DNA of 64,000 nucleotides from CBDHDJ01 sp965261645 (GCA_965261645.1 CBDHDJ010000002.1:558001-622000); one strand, 5' to 3'; positions 7,631-16,983 are shown, counted from the first letter of the stretch. The notes: generated by a model not told the origin, from the sequence alone. Made by a program: numbers and translations.

Positions 7631-8778
7631 GTGACAGCAGTGGCAGATATACCGACTCCGAGCGTCGGCGAGGGCCTCGAGGGAGTCAAGTCTCCTTTGT
7701 CCAAGGCGCGCCAGGTGCCAGGTTACATCTATACCTCGCCCGAGGTCTTCGAGCTCGAGAAGCAAGAGATCTTCCTGAAAGACTGGCTCTGCGTCGACCG
7801 GGTCGAGGAAATCGGAATGCCGGGCGATTATCTGACCTTTCGTCTTGCCGGCGAGCCGCTCGTCGTGGCGCGCGACGAGCAGGGTGATATCAACGCGTTC
7901 GCAAATGTGTGCCGGCACCGCGGCGTGGAGGTCGCCCAGGGCCAGGGCAACCTCAAGGAGTTCAGCTGCCCCTATCACGGCTGGACCTATAATCTCAAAG
8001 GCGAGCTTCTGGGCGCGCCGTTTATCAAGGGTGTCGAGGGCTTCGATCCCAAATCCTGCCGCTTGAAGCCGGTCAAGGTCGACACTTGGGGCGGCTTTTT
8101 GTTCGTCAATTTCGATACCGAGTGCGAAAGCCTCAGCGGGTTTTCGGCGACCTTTTGACGCAAACGAGCCACCTCAAACCCGAGCGCGCGCGGCTCTGGG
8201 ACAAGTTCGTCGTCAACCTCGAATGCAACTGGAAATTGGCGCCGGAGAATCTCGTCGATTGGTATCACCTCGAGACCCTGCATTCGACCACGCTAGGCCA
8301 CTACACGCCCGCCGAACGCGTTTCGTTCGAACTGCTCGAGCGCGGCGGCTGTACTGTGCGCTACATGAGCGGGCCTTTGACACCGGACGCCAAATCGCGG
8401 TTCGGACCCATCCCGTGGCTCGCCGACGAAGAGGACACTTACGCCTACTCTTTCTATCCTCATCCCAACATGAACTTCTTCGCCCGTATCGACGAGTTCA
8501 CCTTCTTTACCGCCTGGCCCACAGGACCCGAAACGACGGAGCACCACGTCTACATCATGTTCCCCGAGGAATGGTTCGAGCAGCCGAATTTTGCCGAACG
8601 CGCCAAAGTCTACTCCGACTGGTGGAAGTCGTTCCTGCAGGAGGACATCGATATGGTCGGCTCCTTGCAGCGAGGGTTCAAATCCCAGAGTTTCAAGCCC
8701 GGCCCCATGGTCGGGCTGGAAAAGCCCATCCACCACATGATGAACAATTATCTCGATCGATTGTTCGGGAGCGCCTGA
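7631..8778 (+). pseudogene. Rieske-type oxygenase alpha subunit, frameshifted
   Basis: The reading frame from GTG 7631 encodes the Rieske domain with CRHRG and CPYHGW ligands, then stops at 8158. The rest of the protein continues in another frame to 8778: LECNWKLAPENLVDWYHLE carries the mononuclear-iron Glu/His region, and the C-terminus ends RLFGSA. The frames join if one T is restored in the GGGTTTTCGGCG run near 8140, giving ESLSGFFGDLLTQTSHLKPERA-like continuity. It is either a recent pseudogene or a sequencing error. A GGGAGGAACGA site precedes the start. A NicX-like gene start follows 31 bases later, the same order as at 31707-33941. Confidence 0.85.
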
Positions 8779-8809
8779 CCTGCCAACCGGCCCAGGGAGG
8801 ACACTCACC

Positions 8810-8912
8810 ATGCTGACCTCAGACTTCGCGCCAGAGATCGAGAGTGCCGGTCAGGTGCTCATCAAGAAGGTCTTGCCGACCCAACCCGGGGAGCACGTGC
8901 TGATTACGGCGA
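8810..8912 (+). pseudogene. N-terminal fragment of a NicX/M29-like metalloenzyme, cut by IS1595
   Basis: ATG 8810, preceded by CAGGGAGGACACTCACC, opens a frame MLTSDFAPEIESAGQVLIKK... with the segment PGEHVLITA. It resembles the start of aminopeptidase-like metalloenzymes of the type seen intact at 32928. IS1595 enters after 34 codons. Beyond the IS the frame continues into the 3' tail of a PhyH gene read out of frame, so an older deletion must have joined the two before or during insertion. Identity of this fragment is inferred mostly from its position after a Rieske oxygenase gene. Confidence 0.5.
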
Positions 8913-9946
8913 AAGGCTTATCCCGGTAGCTCCGGTGCGATCAACATCTTGTAGGTAGGCGGCTTGATTGCGACGCCGATGCCGAGGATGGAGCGGAAGG
9001 CTGCGTGGCGGGTTCGGCGCCGGTTGAAGCGGAAGACGAACTCGTCGAGGTAGGATTGCAGGTGTTGGCGTCGGAGGCCGTGGTAGACGCCCAGCGCCCA
9101 GGTCTTGAGGTTGGCGAAGACGCGATGAACCCAGGGCAGGACCATATGGGCGGCCATGTTTCCGACGACGTGCGGGTCGTGTGTGATGCCGGACGCGCCG
9201 GGGTAGCCGGCCCAGCCGTCGGTCCTGGCCGTGGCGCCGGGGGCGAGGTTGGCGCCCAGGAAGGCGTGCAGGCTGTCGGCGGAGAAGTCCTCGATCCGCG
9301 CCAGGCGGATCCGGCCGGGCCCACCCTCGCCGACCTCGACAGCGCCGGCGACCAACAACTTGCCTTGGTGGCTGCGCCGACCGCCGCCGCTCGGCGGTTC
9401 ATCCTTGGAGCGGCAGGCGATCAGGCTTTCGTCCACTTCGACCAGGCCCGCCAGCGGCATGCGCTCTGGTGCGACCATGGCCCGGCGCAGCTTGGTGGCG
9501 AGCAACCATGCGGTCTTGTAGGAACCCAGGCCGAGCTGCTTCTGGAGTTGCAGCGCCGAGATCCCGTTGGAGTGCGTGGCCATCAGATAGGCGGCCCAGA
9601 ACCACGCGATCAGCGCCAGCTTGGAGCCGTGCATCACCGTACCGGCCGTCACCGAGGTCTGCTTGCGACAGTCGGCGCATTCATGGGTGTATGCCTTGGT
9701 CGCGAGCGCCCACCCCCGGCTGCTGCCGCAGGCCGGACAGACGAAGCCTGCCGGCCAGCGCAAGATGGCCAGGTAGGCGGCGCAGGCTTCTTCGTCTGGA
9801 AAACGCTGTTGGAACTCCAACAGGGAACGGGGGAAGTCGGTCATTTCTGGGCATCCCGAGGGTCATGATGTTCACATTATGTTCCACCACGACCCTCGCC
9901 CCACGTCACCACATTTCGTGGTCCCGGACGCTCAGGGATAAGCCTT
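8913..9946 (-). mobile_element. IS1595-family element, copy 1 of 2
   Basis: 1034-bp element with perfect termini AAGGCTTATCCC and GGGATAAGCCTT. It is flanked by the 8-bp target duplication TACGGCGA (8905-8912 and 9947-9954), as expected for IS1595. The same element, same length, is at 24004-25037. Confidence 0.92.
8918..9844 (-). CDS. IS1595-family transposase
   Basis: 308 aa. An N-terminal zinc ribbon (CPACGSS ... CADCRKQT) leads into the ISXO2-like DDE domain with VEVDESL (first Asp), a second acidic region near ATARTDGWAGYPG, and a C-terminal block VHRVFANLKTWALGVYHGL containing the conserved Asn. It differs from the copy at 24009 by a single residue (Arg versus Gln in FNRRxTRH). Intact. 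Confidence 0.92.
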   Translation of the reverse strand: MTDFPRSLLEFQQRFPDEEACAAYLAILRWPAGFVCPACGSSRGWALATKAYTHECADCRKQTSVTAGTVMHGSKLALIAWFWAAYLMATHSNGISALQLQKQLGLGSYKTAWLLATKLRRAMVAPERMPLAGLVEVDESLIACRSKDEPPSGGGRRSHQGKLLVAGAVEVGEGGPGRIRLARIEDFSADSLHAFLGANLAPGATARTDGWAGYPGASGITHDPHVVGNMAAHMVLPWVHRVFANLKTWALGVYHGLRRQHLQSYLDEFVFRFNRRRTRHAAFRSILGIGVAIKPPTYKMLIAPELPG

Positions 9947-9960
9947 TACGGCGAAATCCG

Positions 9961-10059
9961 TACCTCGAGGGGTCCCACCTCAATCCCCGGATCCCGGCTT
10001 AGGTTCGAGACCGATTCTTAAGGTTTGTCAGTCGTGACGCGTATCACATGAACAAGGCG
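9961..10059 (+). repeat. 99-bp direct repeat, copy 2, with the 3' tail of a lost PhyH gene
   Basis: Reads YLEGSHLNPRIPA and a stop at 10000-10002, matching the last residues of the PhyH protein ending at 5902. It is the only remnant of a second PhyH gene. The 57 bases beyond the stop match 5903-5959 with three differences. The TorT-like pseudogene begins 45 bases later. Confidence 0.8.
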
Positions 10060-10104
10060 TGCGAACCGCCGTTCTGAACACTTGTAGCAGGAGAGGAGTA
10101 CACC

Positions 10105-11194
10105 ATGAGCAAGCTCATTCTTGGTCTCGTCGGCGTCGTGTTAATGCTTGCCGTATCGCCGGTTGTGGCGGGGGAGATGTGGACCTATCCCGTCTTCAAC
10201 AAGGAACCGGCCCTGCTGTCGCCGACCGCTGAAAACGTGAAGTCGATTGCCGGCACCTACACGGCGCTCGACCCCGGCAAAGTAACCAAGAAGTGGAACA
10301 TCTGCGTCCACATGCCGAACATGAATGACCCCTACTACGTGGCCATGAATTTCGGCGCGGTCGAGGAAGCCAGGCGCCTCGGCGTTAAAATGACCATGAC
10401 CTCGGCTGGCGGTTACGTCAATTTATCGAAACAGATCACCCAGGTCGAGGACTGCATCGCCCAGGGCGCTGACGCGGTGCTGATCATGGCGATCTCGCCC
10501 ACTGGCCTGAATGAGGTGATCAAGTAGGCGCGCAAGCAGAATGTCGTCGTCGTCGATATGGCGAACGGCATCGATTCGACCGATATCCAGGCGCGGAACA
10601 AGGCCTCCTACTATGACGCCGGTGTCACCACCGCCAACTACCTGGCCAAGCGCCATCCCAATGGCTCCGGCAAGACCGAGGTCCTATGGCTGCCCGGACC
10701 GCCGGGGGCCGGCTGGTCGGAAGATGCCAACCGCGGTTTCCATGATGCCCTGGCGAAGTCGGGTTCGGACATCGTCGTGGTCGCCACCCAGTACGGCGGA
10801 TTCCCACAAGGACATCCAGATGAAGCTGGTCGAGGACGGCATCCAGACCTATCCCGATATCGCCTACATTGCCGGGATGGCCTCAGCCGCCGAGGGCGGA
10901 ATGCGGATCATGAGAGAAATGAACCGCTATGACATAGGGCTAATCGCCCACTACATGACACCCGGCATGCACAAGGGCATCGTCGATGGCACAGCCATGG
11001 GGGCGATTACCGACAGCACCGTGATGCAGGTGCGCATGGCCATCGATCAGGCGGTTCGTATCCTCGAGGGTTACGATTACATCAAGGACACCGGGCCCGA
11101 GATATTCATTGTGGACGGCAGCAACGTCAACACCTACGACCGCGACGCTATGCTGCCGCCGAAAGGCTGGGACCCCATCTTCAAGGTCGATTAA
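10105..11194 (+). pseudogene. TorT-like periplasmic binding protein, broken by stop and frameshift
   Basis: A signal peptide (KLILGLVGVVLMLAVSPVVAGE) is followed by a periplasmic-binding-protein fold homologous to the intact genes at 11277 and 12599. Two lesions are visible. An in-frame TAG at 10525-10527 stands where relatives have Glu/Gln (VIK-stop-ARKQNVVVVD). An extra G near 10797-10800 shifts the frame (QYGG instead of QYGDSHKDIQMKLVEDG). The rest, to PPKGWDPIFKVD, is collinear in the third frame. A strong AGGAGAGGAG site remains. It converges on its two relatives across a shared terminator. Confidence 0.9.
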
Positions 11195-11224
11195 CCGTCC
11201 ACCAAGCGCTGATCGCACAAAGAA

Positions 11225-11256
11225 CCGGGGAGGGCGAGCCCTCCCCGGTTTTCTTT
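11225..11256. terminator. Intrinsic terminator between convergent TorT-like genes
   Basis: Perfect 10-bp GC stem (CCGGGGAGGG / CCCTCCCCGG, loop CGAG) followed by TTTTCTTT on the plus strand and by TTCTTT on the minus strand. It can end transcription from both sides. Confidence 0.85.
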
Positions 11257-11276
11257 GCGTCTGAGACTGCACGCCC

Positions 11277-12362
11277 TTAATCGACGTTGAACACGGGCTT
11301 CCAGCCGTCGGGCGCGAGCGAGGACTCGCGGTCCCAGGTGGCGAGCCCCGCCTGGTCCAGCATGCGGAAATGCGGCGCCGCATCGAGCATCGTGGCCTTG
11401 CCCTCGAGGATTTGCACCGCCATGTCCATGCACATGCGCAACAGGATGACGCTGTCCTCCATCAGGGTGGCCTCGACTTGACCCTTCTCGAGCGATTTCA
11501 CGACGCCAGGGCTGGTGTAGTACGCGATCAGCTTGATGTCCTCGCGGCCGATCTCGCGCAGGTGTTGAATCGCGACCTCGATGGCCGGCGCGCCACCCGC
11601 CAGATAGCTGATGTCGGGATAGGTCTGCACGCCGTCCTCGACGAGCTTCATCTGCGGGACCTTGCCGCTGTCGCCATACATGACCTTGACGATCTCGACG
11701 TCGGAATCCATCAGGATCTCCTTGAACGCGCGCGTGGCGTCCTCAACCCACAGGATGCCGGCGGGGCCGGGCAGCCACAACAGCTTGACCTTGCCCGAGC
11801 CCTTGGGGTGCTTCGCCCTCAGGTATTCCGCCGGGATCTCGCCGAGCTCTAAGAACGACTCGATAACCTCGCCGTCGGTCTCGGTGTCCATGCCGATGCC
11901 GCAGTCGACCACCACCTTGCCTTTGGCCCGCGCTTCTTGGATCACCGTGTTCATTGCCGTCGGCGAGATCGCGAAGATGGATACCGCATCCACACCTTGC
12001 GCGAAACAGTCCTCGAGCTGTGAGATCTGCGTCTGCAAATCGCCATAACCATCCGCGGCGACGACGGTGAGCTTGGCGCCCAGCCGTCGCGCCTCGGTCA
12101 CCGCGCCGTAGGTATAGGCGATGTAAACGGGGTCTTTCACGTGCGGAAACAATTGGCAGATATGCCACTTCTTGGTGACTTCGCTCGAGTCCAACGCCTG
12201 GTAGACGCCCTCGCTCCCCGCCGATTCGGGCGACATGGGCGGCTCATGGACGAGCACGGGGAAACTCCACGCATCGCCGGCCTGAGCCTTTGGTGAACTG
12301 AAGAGAAACGCCGCGGCGGCAAGTACCACAACCGCCACGAACCACAATGTCCGCTTACTCAT
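11277..12362 (-). CDS. TorT-like periplasmic substrate-binding protein (copy a)
   Basis: 361 aa with an N-terminal signal peptide (TLWFVAVVVLAAAAFLFSS, cleavage near AQA-GDAW) and a type-I periplasmic binding fold (Peripla_BP_4/TorT type), so a periplasmic ligand sensor or transporter receptor. The motif DGYGDLQTQISQLEDCFAQGVDAV matches the family in key positions DLxxQISQLE. No permease, ATPase or TorS-like kinase is nearby. It is highly similar to the next gene. The RBS GGGAGGA lies before ATG 12362. The upstream leader holds a small hairpin (CCCGC..GCGGG) conserved with the sister gene. Confidence 0.85.
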   Translation of the reverse strand: MSKRTLWFVAVVVLAAAAFLFSSPKAQAGDAWSFPVLVHEPPMSPESAGSEGVYQALDSSEVTKKWHICQLFPHVKDPVYIAYTYGAVTEARRLGAKLTVVAADGYGDLQTQISQLEDCFAQGVDAVSIFAISPTAMNTVIQEARAKGKVVVDCGIGMDTETDGEVIESFLELGEIPAEYLRAKHPKGSGKVKLLWLPGPAGILWVEDATRAFKEILMDSDVEIVKVMYGDSGKVPQMKLVEDGVQTYPDISYLAGGAPAIEVAIQHLREIGREDIKLIAYYTSPGVVKSLEKGQVEATLMEDSVILLRMCMDMAVQILEGKATMLDAAPHFRMLDQAGLATWDRESSLAPDGWKPVFNVD

Positions 12363-12546
12363 TTTGGGTCCTCCCTAAAATATGCTCGGACCCATCGGAG
12401 CCCGAACGCCCCGCATTGTCGCGGGAAAGGCCGCGAGTTTAGCGGAATTGAGATGGGACGGACAGGCGTGAAAGGGCGACGGGCGCCGCCGGCACCCAAC
12501 CTTCAGGGTCAATTAACCGTCCACCAAGCGCGGATCGCACAATGGA

Positions 12547-12577
12547 CCGGGGAGAGCGAGCCCTTCCCGGTTTTCTT
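12547..12577. terminator. Duplicated terminator downstream of TorT-like copy b
   Basis: Same terminator as at 11225 but with changes: CCGGGGAGAG pairs with CCCTTCCCGG, leaving one mismatch and one G-U pair, followed by TTTTCTTT. It was carried along by the tandem duplication and probably still works for the minus-strand gene ending at 12599. Confidence 0.65.
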
Positions 12578-12598
12578 TGCGTCTGAGACTGAACGCCC

Positions 12599-13684
12599 TT
12601 AGTCGACGTTGAACACGGGCTTCCAGCCGTCGGGCGCGAGCGAGGTCTCGCGCTCCCAGGTGGCGAGTCCCGCCTGGTCCAGCATGCGGAAATGCGGCGC
12701 CGCATCGAGCATCGTGGCCTTGCCCTCGAGGATTTGCACCGCCATGTCGACGCACATGCGCAACAGGATGACGCTGTCCTCCATCAGGGTGGCCTCGACT
12801 CGACCCTGCTCGACCGCTTTGACCACGCCAGGGCTGGTGTAGAACGCGATCAGCTTGATGTCCTCGCGGCCGATCTCGCGCAGGTGTTGAACCGCGACCT
12901 CGATGGCCGGCGCACCACCCGCTAGATAGCTGATGTCGGAATAGGTCTGCACGCCATCCTCGACGAGCTTCATCTGCGGGACCTTGCCACTATCGCCATA
13001 CATGACCTTGACGATTTCGACATCGGAATCCACCAGAGTATCCTTGAATGCTCGCGTGGCGTCCTCAACCCAGAGAATGCCTGCGGGACCGGGCAGCCAT
13101 AGCAGTTTGACCTTGCCCGAGCCCTTGGGGTGCTTGGCCTTCAGGTATTCTCCCGGCATCGTGCCGAGCTCGTAAAACGACTCGATGACCTCGCCGTCGG
13201 TCGCGGCGTTGATACCGATGCCACAGTCGATCACCACCGTGCCGTTGGCGCGCGCCTCATCGATCACGTTGGTCAGCGCCTCGGGCGAGATCGCCACGAT
13301 GGCCAACGCATCGACACCTTGCGCGACGCAATTCTCGATCTGCGAAATATGTGTCTCCAGGTCGCCATAGCCGTTCGCCGCAACGATGGTGGCCTTGGCG
13401 CCCAACCGTCTCGCCTCGGTGACGGTGCCGTAAGTATAGGCAATGTAAATGGGATCCTTCACATGGGGGAAGGCCACGCAGATGTGCCACTTCTTGGTGA
13501 CTTCGCTCGAGTCCATCGCCTGGTAGACGCCCTCAATCTCCACAAATTCGGGCGACATGGGCGGCTCATGGATGATCACGGGGAAACTCCACGCATCGCC
13601 CGCCTGGGCCTTCGGTGGACCGATCAGAAACGCCGTGGCGGCGAATACCACACCCGCCACGGACCACAATGTCCGCTTGCTCAT
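12599..13684 (-). CDS. TorT-like periplasmic substrate-binding protein (copy b)
   Basis: 361 aa, same length and architecture as copy a: signal peptide (TLWSVAGVVFAATAFLIG, cleavage near AQA-GDAW) and type-I periplasmic binding fold. Differences cluster in the first half (for example NGYGDLETHISQIENC) while the C-terminal third is nearly identical to copy a. An IS630 element lies 78 bp upstream of the start and separates the gene from its original upstream region, so expression may now depend on the remaining leader or on the IS. Confidence 0.85.
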   Translation of the reverse strand: MSKRTLWSVAGVVFAATAFLIGPPKAQAGDAWSFPVIIHEPPMSPEFVEIEGVYQAMDSSEVTKKWHICVAFPHVKDPIYIAYTYGTVTEARRLGAKATIVAANGYGDLETHISQIENCVAQGVDALAIVAISPEALTNVIDEARANGTVVIDCGIGINAATDGEVIESFYELGTMPGEYLKAKHPKGSGKVKLLWLPGPAGILWVEDATRAFKDTLVDSDVEIVKVMYGDSGKVPQMKLVEDGVQTYSDISYLAGGAPAIEVAVQHLREIGREDIKLIAFYTSPGVVKAVEQGRVEATLMEDSVILLRMCVDMAVQILEGKATMLDAAPHFRMLDQAGLATWERETSLAPDGWKPVFNVD

Positions 13685-13762
13685 GTTGAATCCCCCCTAT
13701 TTGCGTTCGGGCGCACAGCGGCTCGAACGCCCCGCATTGTGGCGGGAAAGACATCAAGTCTA

Positions 13763-14816
13763 GAGCATTTTCTGAGCTGACGGATTCTTTTTGGGATTCC
13801 CATGGGATCGAATTTCTGATTCAAGATGTGGGCTGGTGGAGGAGGCCAGCCTGCATGACGAAACCTCTTTCCAATGATCTTCGAGAACGGCTTGTATCGG
13901 CGGTTGACAGCGGCCTGTCGCGGCGCTCGGCGGCGCGCCGCTTCGGGGTTGCGGCCTCGACGGCGATCAAATGGGTGAATCGGTGGCGGCGGACGGGCGA
14001 TGTCGGGCCTAGGCCGCAAGGCGGTGACCACCGCTCGCACCGGATTGAGGCCCATGCCGAGGAAATCCTGGCGCTGGTTGACGAGACGCCGGACATCACC
14101 TTGGGCGAGATCGCGGCACACCTGGACGCGGGGCATGGCTTGACGGTGGCCCAAAGCACGGTCTGGCGGCTGCTCGACCGGCACGGCATGACGTTCAAAA
14201 AAAACCGCGCACGCCTGCGAGCAACAGCGAGCTGACGTCCTGCGCCGCCGGCAGGCCTGGTTCGACGCCCAACCCGATCTGAAGCCCGAGCGGCTGGTGT
14301 TCATTGACGAGACCGGCGCTTCGACCAAGATGGCCCGGCGTTACGGCCGGGCGCCACGGGGCGAGCGTTGCCAAGCACCGGTGCCTCATGGGCACTGGAA
14401 GACGACGACCTTCGTTGGCGCGCTCCGCCTTGAAGGCATGACCGCGCCCATGGTGCTCGACGGTGCCATGCATGGTGCCGCCTTCCTCGCTTATGTGGAG
14501 CAGGTCTTGGTCCCGACGCTCAAACCCGGCGATATCGTGGTGATGGATAACTTACCCGCCCACAAACCCATCGCCGTGCGCACGGCCATCGAAGTCGCCG
14601 CGGCAGAGTTGCGCTCCCTGCCGCCCTACAGCCCTGACTTTAACCCCATTGAAATGGCCCTCTCCAAGCTCAAGGCTTTCCTCAAAAAGACCGCCGCCCG
14701 AACCGTCGATGACCTCTGGGACGCCATCGCCCAAGGCATCGACACCTTCACACCAACGGAATGCGAAAACTACTTCGCTGCTGCCGACTATGACCGCAAA
14801 TGATAGGAAAACGCTC
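13763..14816 (+). mobile_element. IS630-family element, copy 1 of 2
   Basis: 1054-bp element with termini GAGCATTTTC and GAAAACGCTC, flanked by TA on both sides (13761-13762, 14817-14818), the normal IS630 target. It sits in the upstream region of the TorT-like gene at 12599-13684. The second copy, same length and reverse orientation, is at 30122-31175. Confidence 0.92.
13855..14803 (+). CDS. IS630-family transposase, two frames joined by a slip at A8
   Basis: Frame one (ATG 13855, RBS GGAGGAGG, to 14235) encodes the HTH part (LSRRSAARRFGVAASTAIKW). Frame two (to 14803) encodes the DDE domain: LVFIDETGAST, VVMDNLPAHK and SPDFNPIEMA. The join is at a run of eight A (14197-14204), where a +1 shift, or loss of one A by transcriptional slippage, gives FKKTAHACEQQRADV as in intact relatives. 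The run is unchanged in the second copy, which argues for programmed slippage rather than decay. Confidence 0.85.
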
Positions 14817-15008
14817 TAGCGGAAAGGAGGTGGGACGGACAGGCGCGAATGGGCGACGAGCGCGACCGGCACCCAACGCGTCTTGGCGATCAGCCCGCCG
14901 GGCTTGGGCCAAGCAGCCTTTGCAACGAATTTGGCGGAGGGGTTTCAGGCGGGCGGTTCAGGAACGCAATCGAAACCTCCGCTCTTGTGGTGCTGGCCGA
15001 TGCCTGCC

Positions 15009-15677
15009 TCAACCCACCGACCCGGCCAGAATCATGCTGAGGTGACAGAGCGGCTTTTGGGTCTCGGTCGCCCAGCGGTTGAACGCCTCCTGGACCTGGC
15101 GGCGGGCTCCCTTGCCCTTGGGTGTACCGTCATACGCGCCCCACTGGTTGAGGCCTTGCACGACGTGATCGGTCAGGATGAAGGTGTCGCGGCCCGCCAT
15201 CCTCAGGAAGGTGGGCCCCGAATTGCCGCCCATCTGCTTGCAGCGCTTGGTGAGGTCCTCCCACAGCCCGACGACATCGTCGGCTGGCCAACCGGCGAGG
15301 TACGCGCCGAAACTGCCGCTCTCCTCGGCCGCCGCCGCGATCGCCGCGGCGTTCTCGCGCACCGATTTCATCTTCGGCCAGTGGCGGATGAGACGGGTAT
15401 CGTTCATCAGCGCCTCCACCGCCTCGTCGCTCATGGCGCGCACGCGCTTGGGAGCGAAGCCGAAGAACACCTCCTCGAAGGCCGGCCAGCGGTCATCGAC
15501 CATGCCGTGCCTGAGGCCGGCGCGGAACACCCGAAGCGACATCACCGAGAGATAGCGGTCATCGCCCGTGGTGCGAAGCTCGGCCGCGGATTTTGGCGTG
15601 GGCAGGCGTTTGGCCAGCGCTGCCTTGCCGCCGGCGCGCTTCTCGGCCGTCTTGAGAATATCTCTGAAGCTCGTCAT
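15009..15677 (-). CDS. DNA-3-methyladenine glycosylase I-like protein
   Basis: 222 aa, probably a cytoplasmic base-excision repair protein. The region RLIRHWPKMKSVRENA and SFGAYLAGWP resembles the Tag family core, and GGNSGPTFLRMAGRDTFILT the substrate-pocket region. The zinc ligands found in the classical E. coli Tag N-terminus are not evident, so it belongs to a divergent branch. I placed the start at ATG 15677 (MTSFRDIL); 55 codons upstream are open but do not look like protein. About 190 bases between it and the IS630 element hold part of the old TorT upstream region and nothing else I recognise. Confidence 0.65.
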   Translation of the reverse strand: MTSFRDILKTAEKRAGGKAALAKRLPTPKSAAELRTTGDDRYLSVMSLRVFRAGLRHGMVDDRWPAFEEVFFGFAPKRVRAMSDEAVEALMNDTRLIRHWPKMKSVRENAAAIAAAAEESGSFGAYLAGWPADDVVGLWEDLTKRCKQMGGNSGPTFLRMAGRDTFILTDHVVQGLNQWGAYDGTPKGKGARRQVQEAFNRWATETQKPLCHLSMILAGSVG

Positions 15678-15747
15678 GGCGCCCTCACGCACATTCTTCC
15701 ATAGCCCCGAGCGGGCTCGCCTAACCGCGCGATCCGCGATGCCGCCG

Positions 15748-16812
15748 CTACGACAGAAGATCAGCGACCTCGCAGTGGATCTGCAGGAGCCCTTCGAGGG
15801 TTTCGGGATCGCGCCGCGCCATCCCGCATTCGGTGGCAACACCGAAGTCCGGCAGATACTTCTTCGCCACCTCGACCCGTTTCATCGTCCCCTCGACGCC
15901 ATCGTCATGGTGAACGAGGCCCAAATGGACTCGCGTGTTACCTACATCCAACTTTTGCAACGGTCCGAAATAGTCGTCATCGGCTCTGCTGATGGGCACC
16001 GGCATGTGAACCCAGTCGATGCGCCGTCCGGAGTTGTGGATCGCGAGATTGGCCATTTTCACCGAGACCTCGAGATCAGGCGGCTCGAGCGAGTGCTCGC
16101 CGATGATATCGCCGTAGCAGAAGTGAAAACCGAGCAGGACATCCGCCGGGATGTTCATGGAAAGCGGCAACAGCTCCATAGCGTAGCGCACCCACGGATC
16201 GTATTTCGGCGTCCACGGATAGGCGCCGGCGATATCGAGGGTCTCGAACGGATAATCCCATTGAATGGCGAGGTCCGCTGAGGGAATGGCCTCGACAATC
16301 CGCTTCACCTCGCGCGTCATCGCGGCCATGTAGGCGAGCGCAACCCGGTCGTAATCCTCGGGGTCATGAAACCACCATCCCATGGCGCTATAGGGCGCGG
16401 GGAGACAGACCTGAAAGCGAATGTGGGCGGGAATTTTTCCCTCTTCTCGAAACGTGCGGAAGGTGCCGTAAGATTCGATGGCCGCGTCGGCGTAATGGAT
16501 GTTGTCGAACTGGGGGAATTTGACATCGTCCTTGATCTTGAACAGCCACGTGTTGTCGTAAAGATCGGTCATATGCCAGTCGGCCTTCTTGCCTTCGATG
16601 AGCCAAGGCCGGGTCAGTGTCTCGAACTGCGGATTGCCGTCGAACAGCCGATACGCCACAAATGTCGTGAAATCCGTGCGGTCGCCGACCTCACCGTCCG
16701 GCAGACCGGCAATGTAGTCACCCGCTTCACGGACGCACACCTCGAACACCTCTTCGACGGAGCCGCGCGGCATGCTCCCCACAAAATGGACTTTGGCTGC
16801 GCCATTGCTCAT
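15748..16812 (-). CDS. MetE C-terminal-like (cobalamin-independent methionine synthase superfamily) protein
   Basis: 354 aa, about the size of the C-terminal catalytic barrel of MetE and of UROD-like methyltransferases. It shows possible zinc-site elements: HFCYGD (His and Cys) and ATECGMARR (Cys), the latter being the family hallmark near the C-terminus. It lacks the N-terminal MetE barrel, so it is a stand-alone barrel like archaeal MetE or corrinoid-linked methyltransferases. The substrate may be a methylated compound other than methyl-folate. It lies 70 bases upstream of the glycosylase gene on the same strand. Confidence 0.7.
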   Translation of the reverse strand: MSNGAAKVHFVGSMPRGSVEEVFEVCVREAGDYIAGLPDGEVGDRTDFTTFVAYRLFDGNPQFETLTRPWLIEGKKADWHMTDLYDNTWLFKIKDDVKFPQFDNIHYADAAIESYGTFRTFREEGKIPAHIRFQVCLPAPYSAMGWWFHDPEDYDRVALAYMAAMTREVKRIVEAIPSADLAIQWDYPFETLDIAGAYPWTPKYDPWVRYAMELLPLSMNIPADVLLGFHFCYGDIIGEHSLEPPDLEVSVKMANLAIHNSGRRIDWVHMPVPISRADDDYFGPLQKLDVGNTRVHLGLVHHDDGVEGTMKRVEVAKKYLPDFGVATECGMARRDPETLEGLLQIHCEVADLLS

Positions 16813-16983
16813 GACCGCTCCTCCTCATGAACCGTCTTCGACCGGAAACCCGAGCGTATCAAAATTGTACGTGATCGTTGCTACGCTGACTAAGGCCGAT
16901 CACTCCCGTTGAACGGGGCTCTGCCGCGTGGCCTAAACCGCCCGACTGACAGCTCAGTCGCCCATCGCGTAGACTGGCGCGTG

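Larger units (their letters stand above)
11188..13762. repeat. Tandem duplication of a 1.32-kb unit with a TorT-like gene
   Basis: Two head-to-tail units, offset by about 1322 bp. Each holds the last bases of the convergent plus-strand gene (GGTCRATTAACCGTCC), a terminator, the minus-strand TorT-like gene and roughly 150 bases upstream. In the second unit the upstream part is split by IS630 (13763-14816) and resumes at 14817 (GCGGAAAGGAGGTGGGACGG versus GCGGAATTGAGATGGGACGG at 12439). The copied gene tail at about 12510 marks the duplication joint. Confidence 0.8.
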
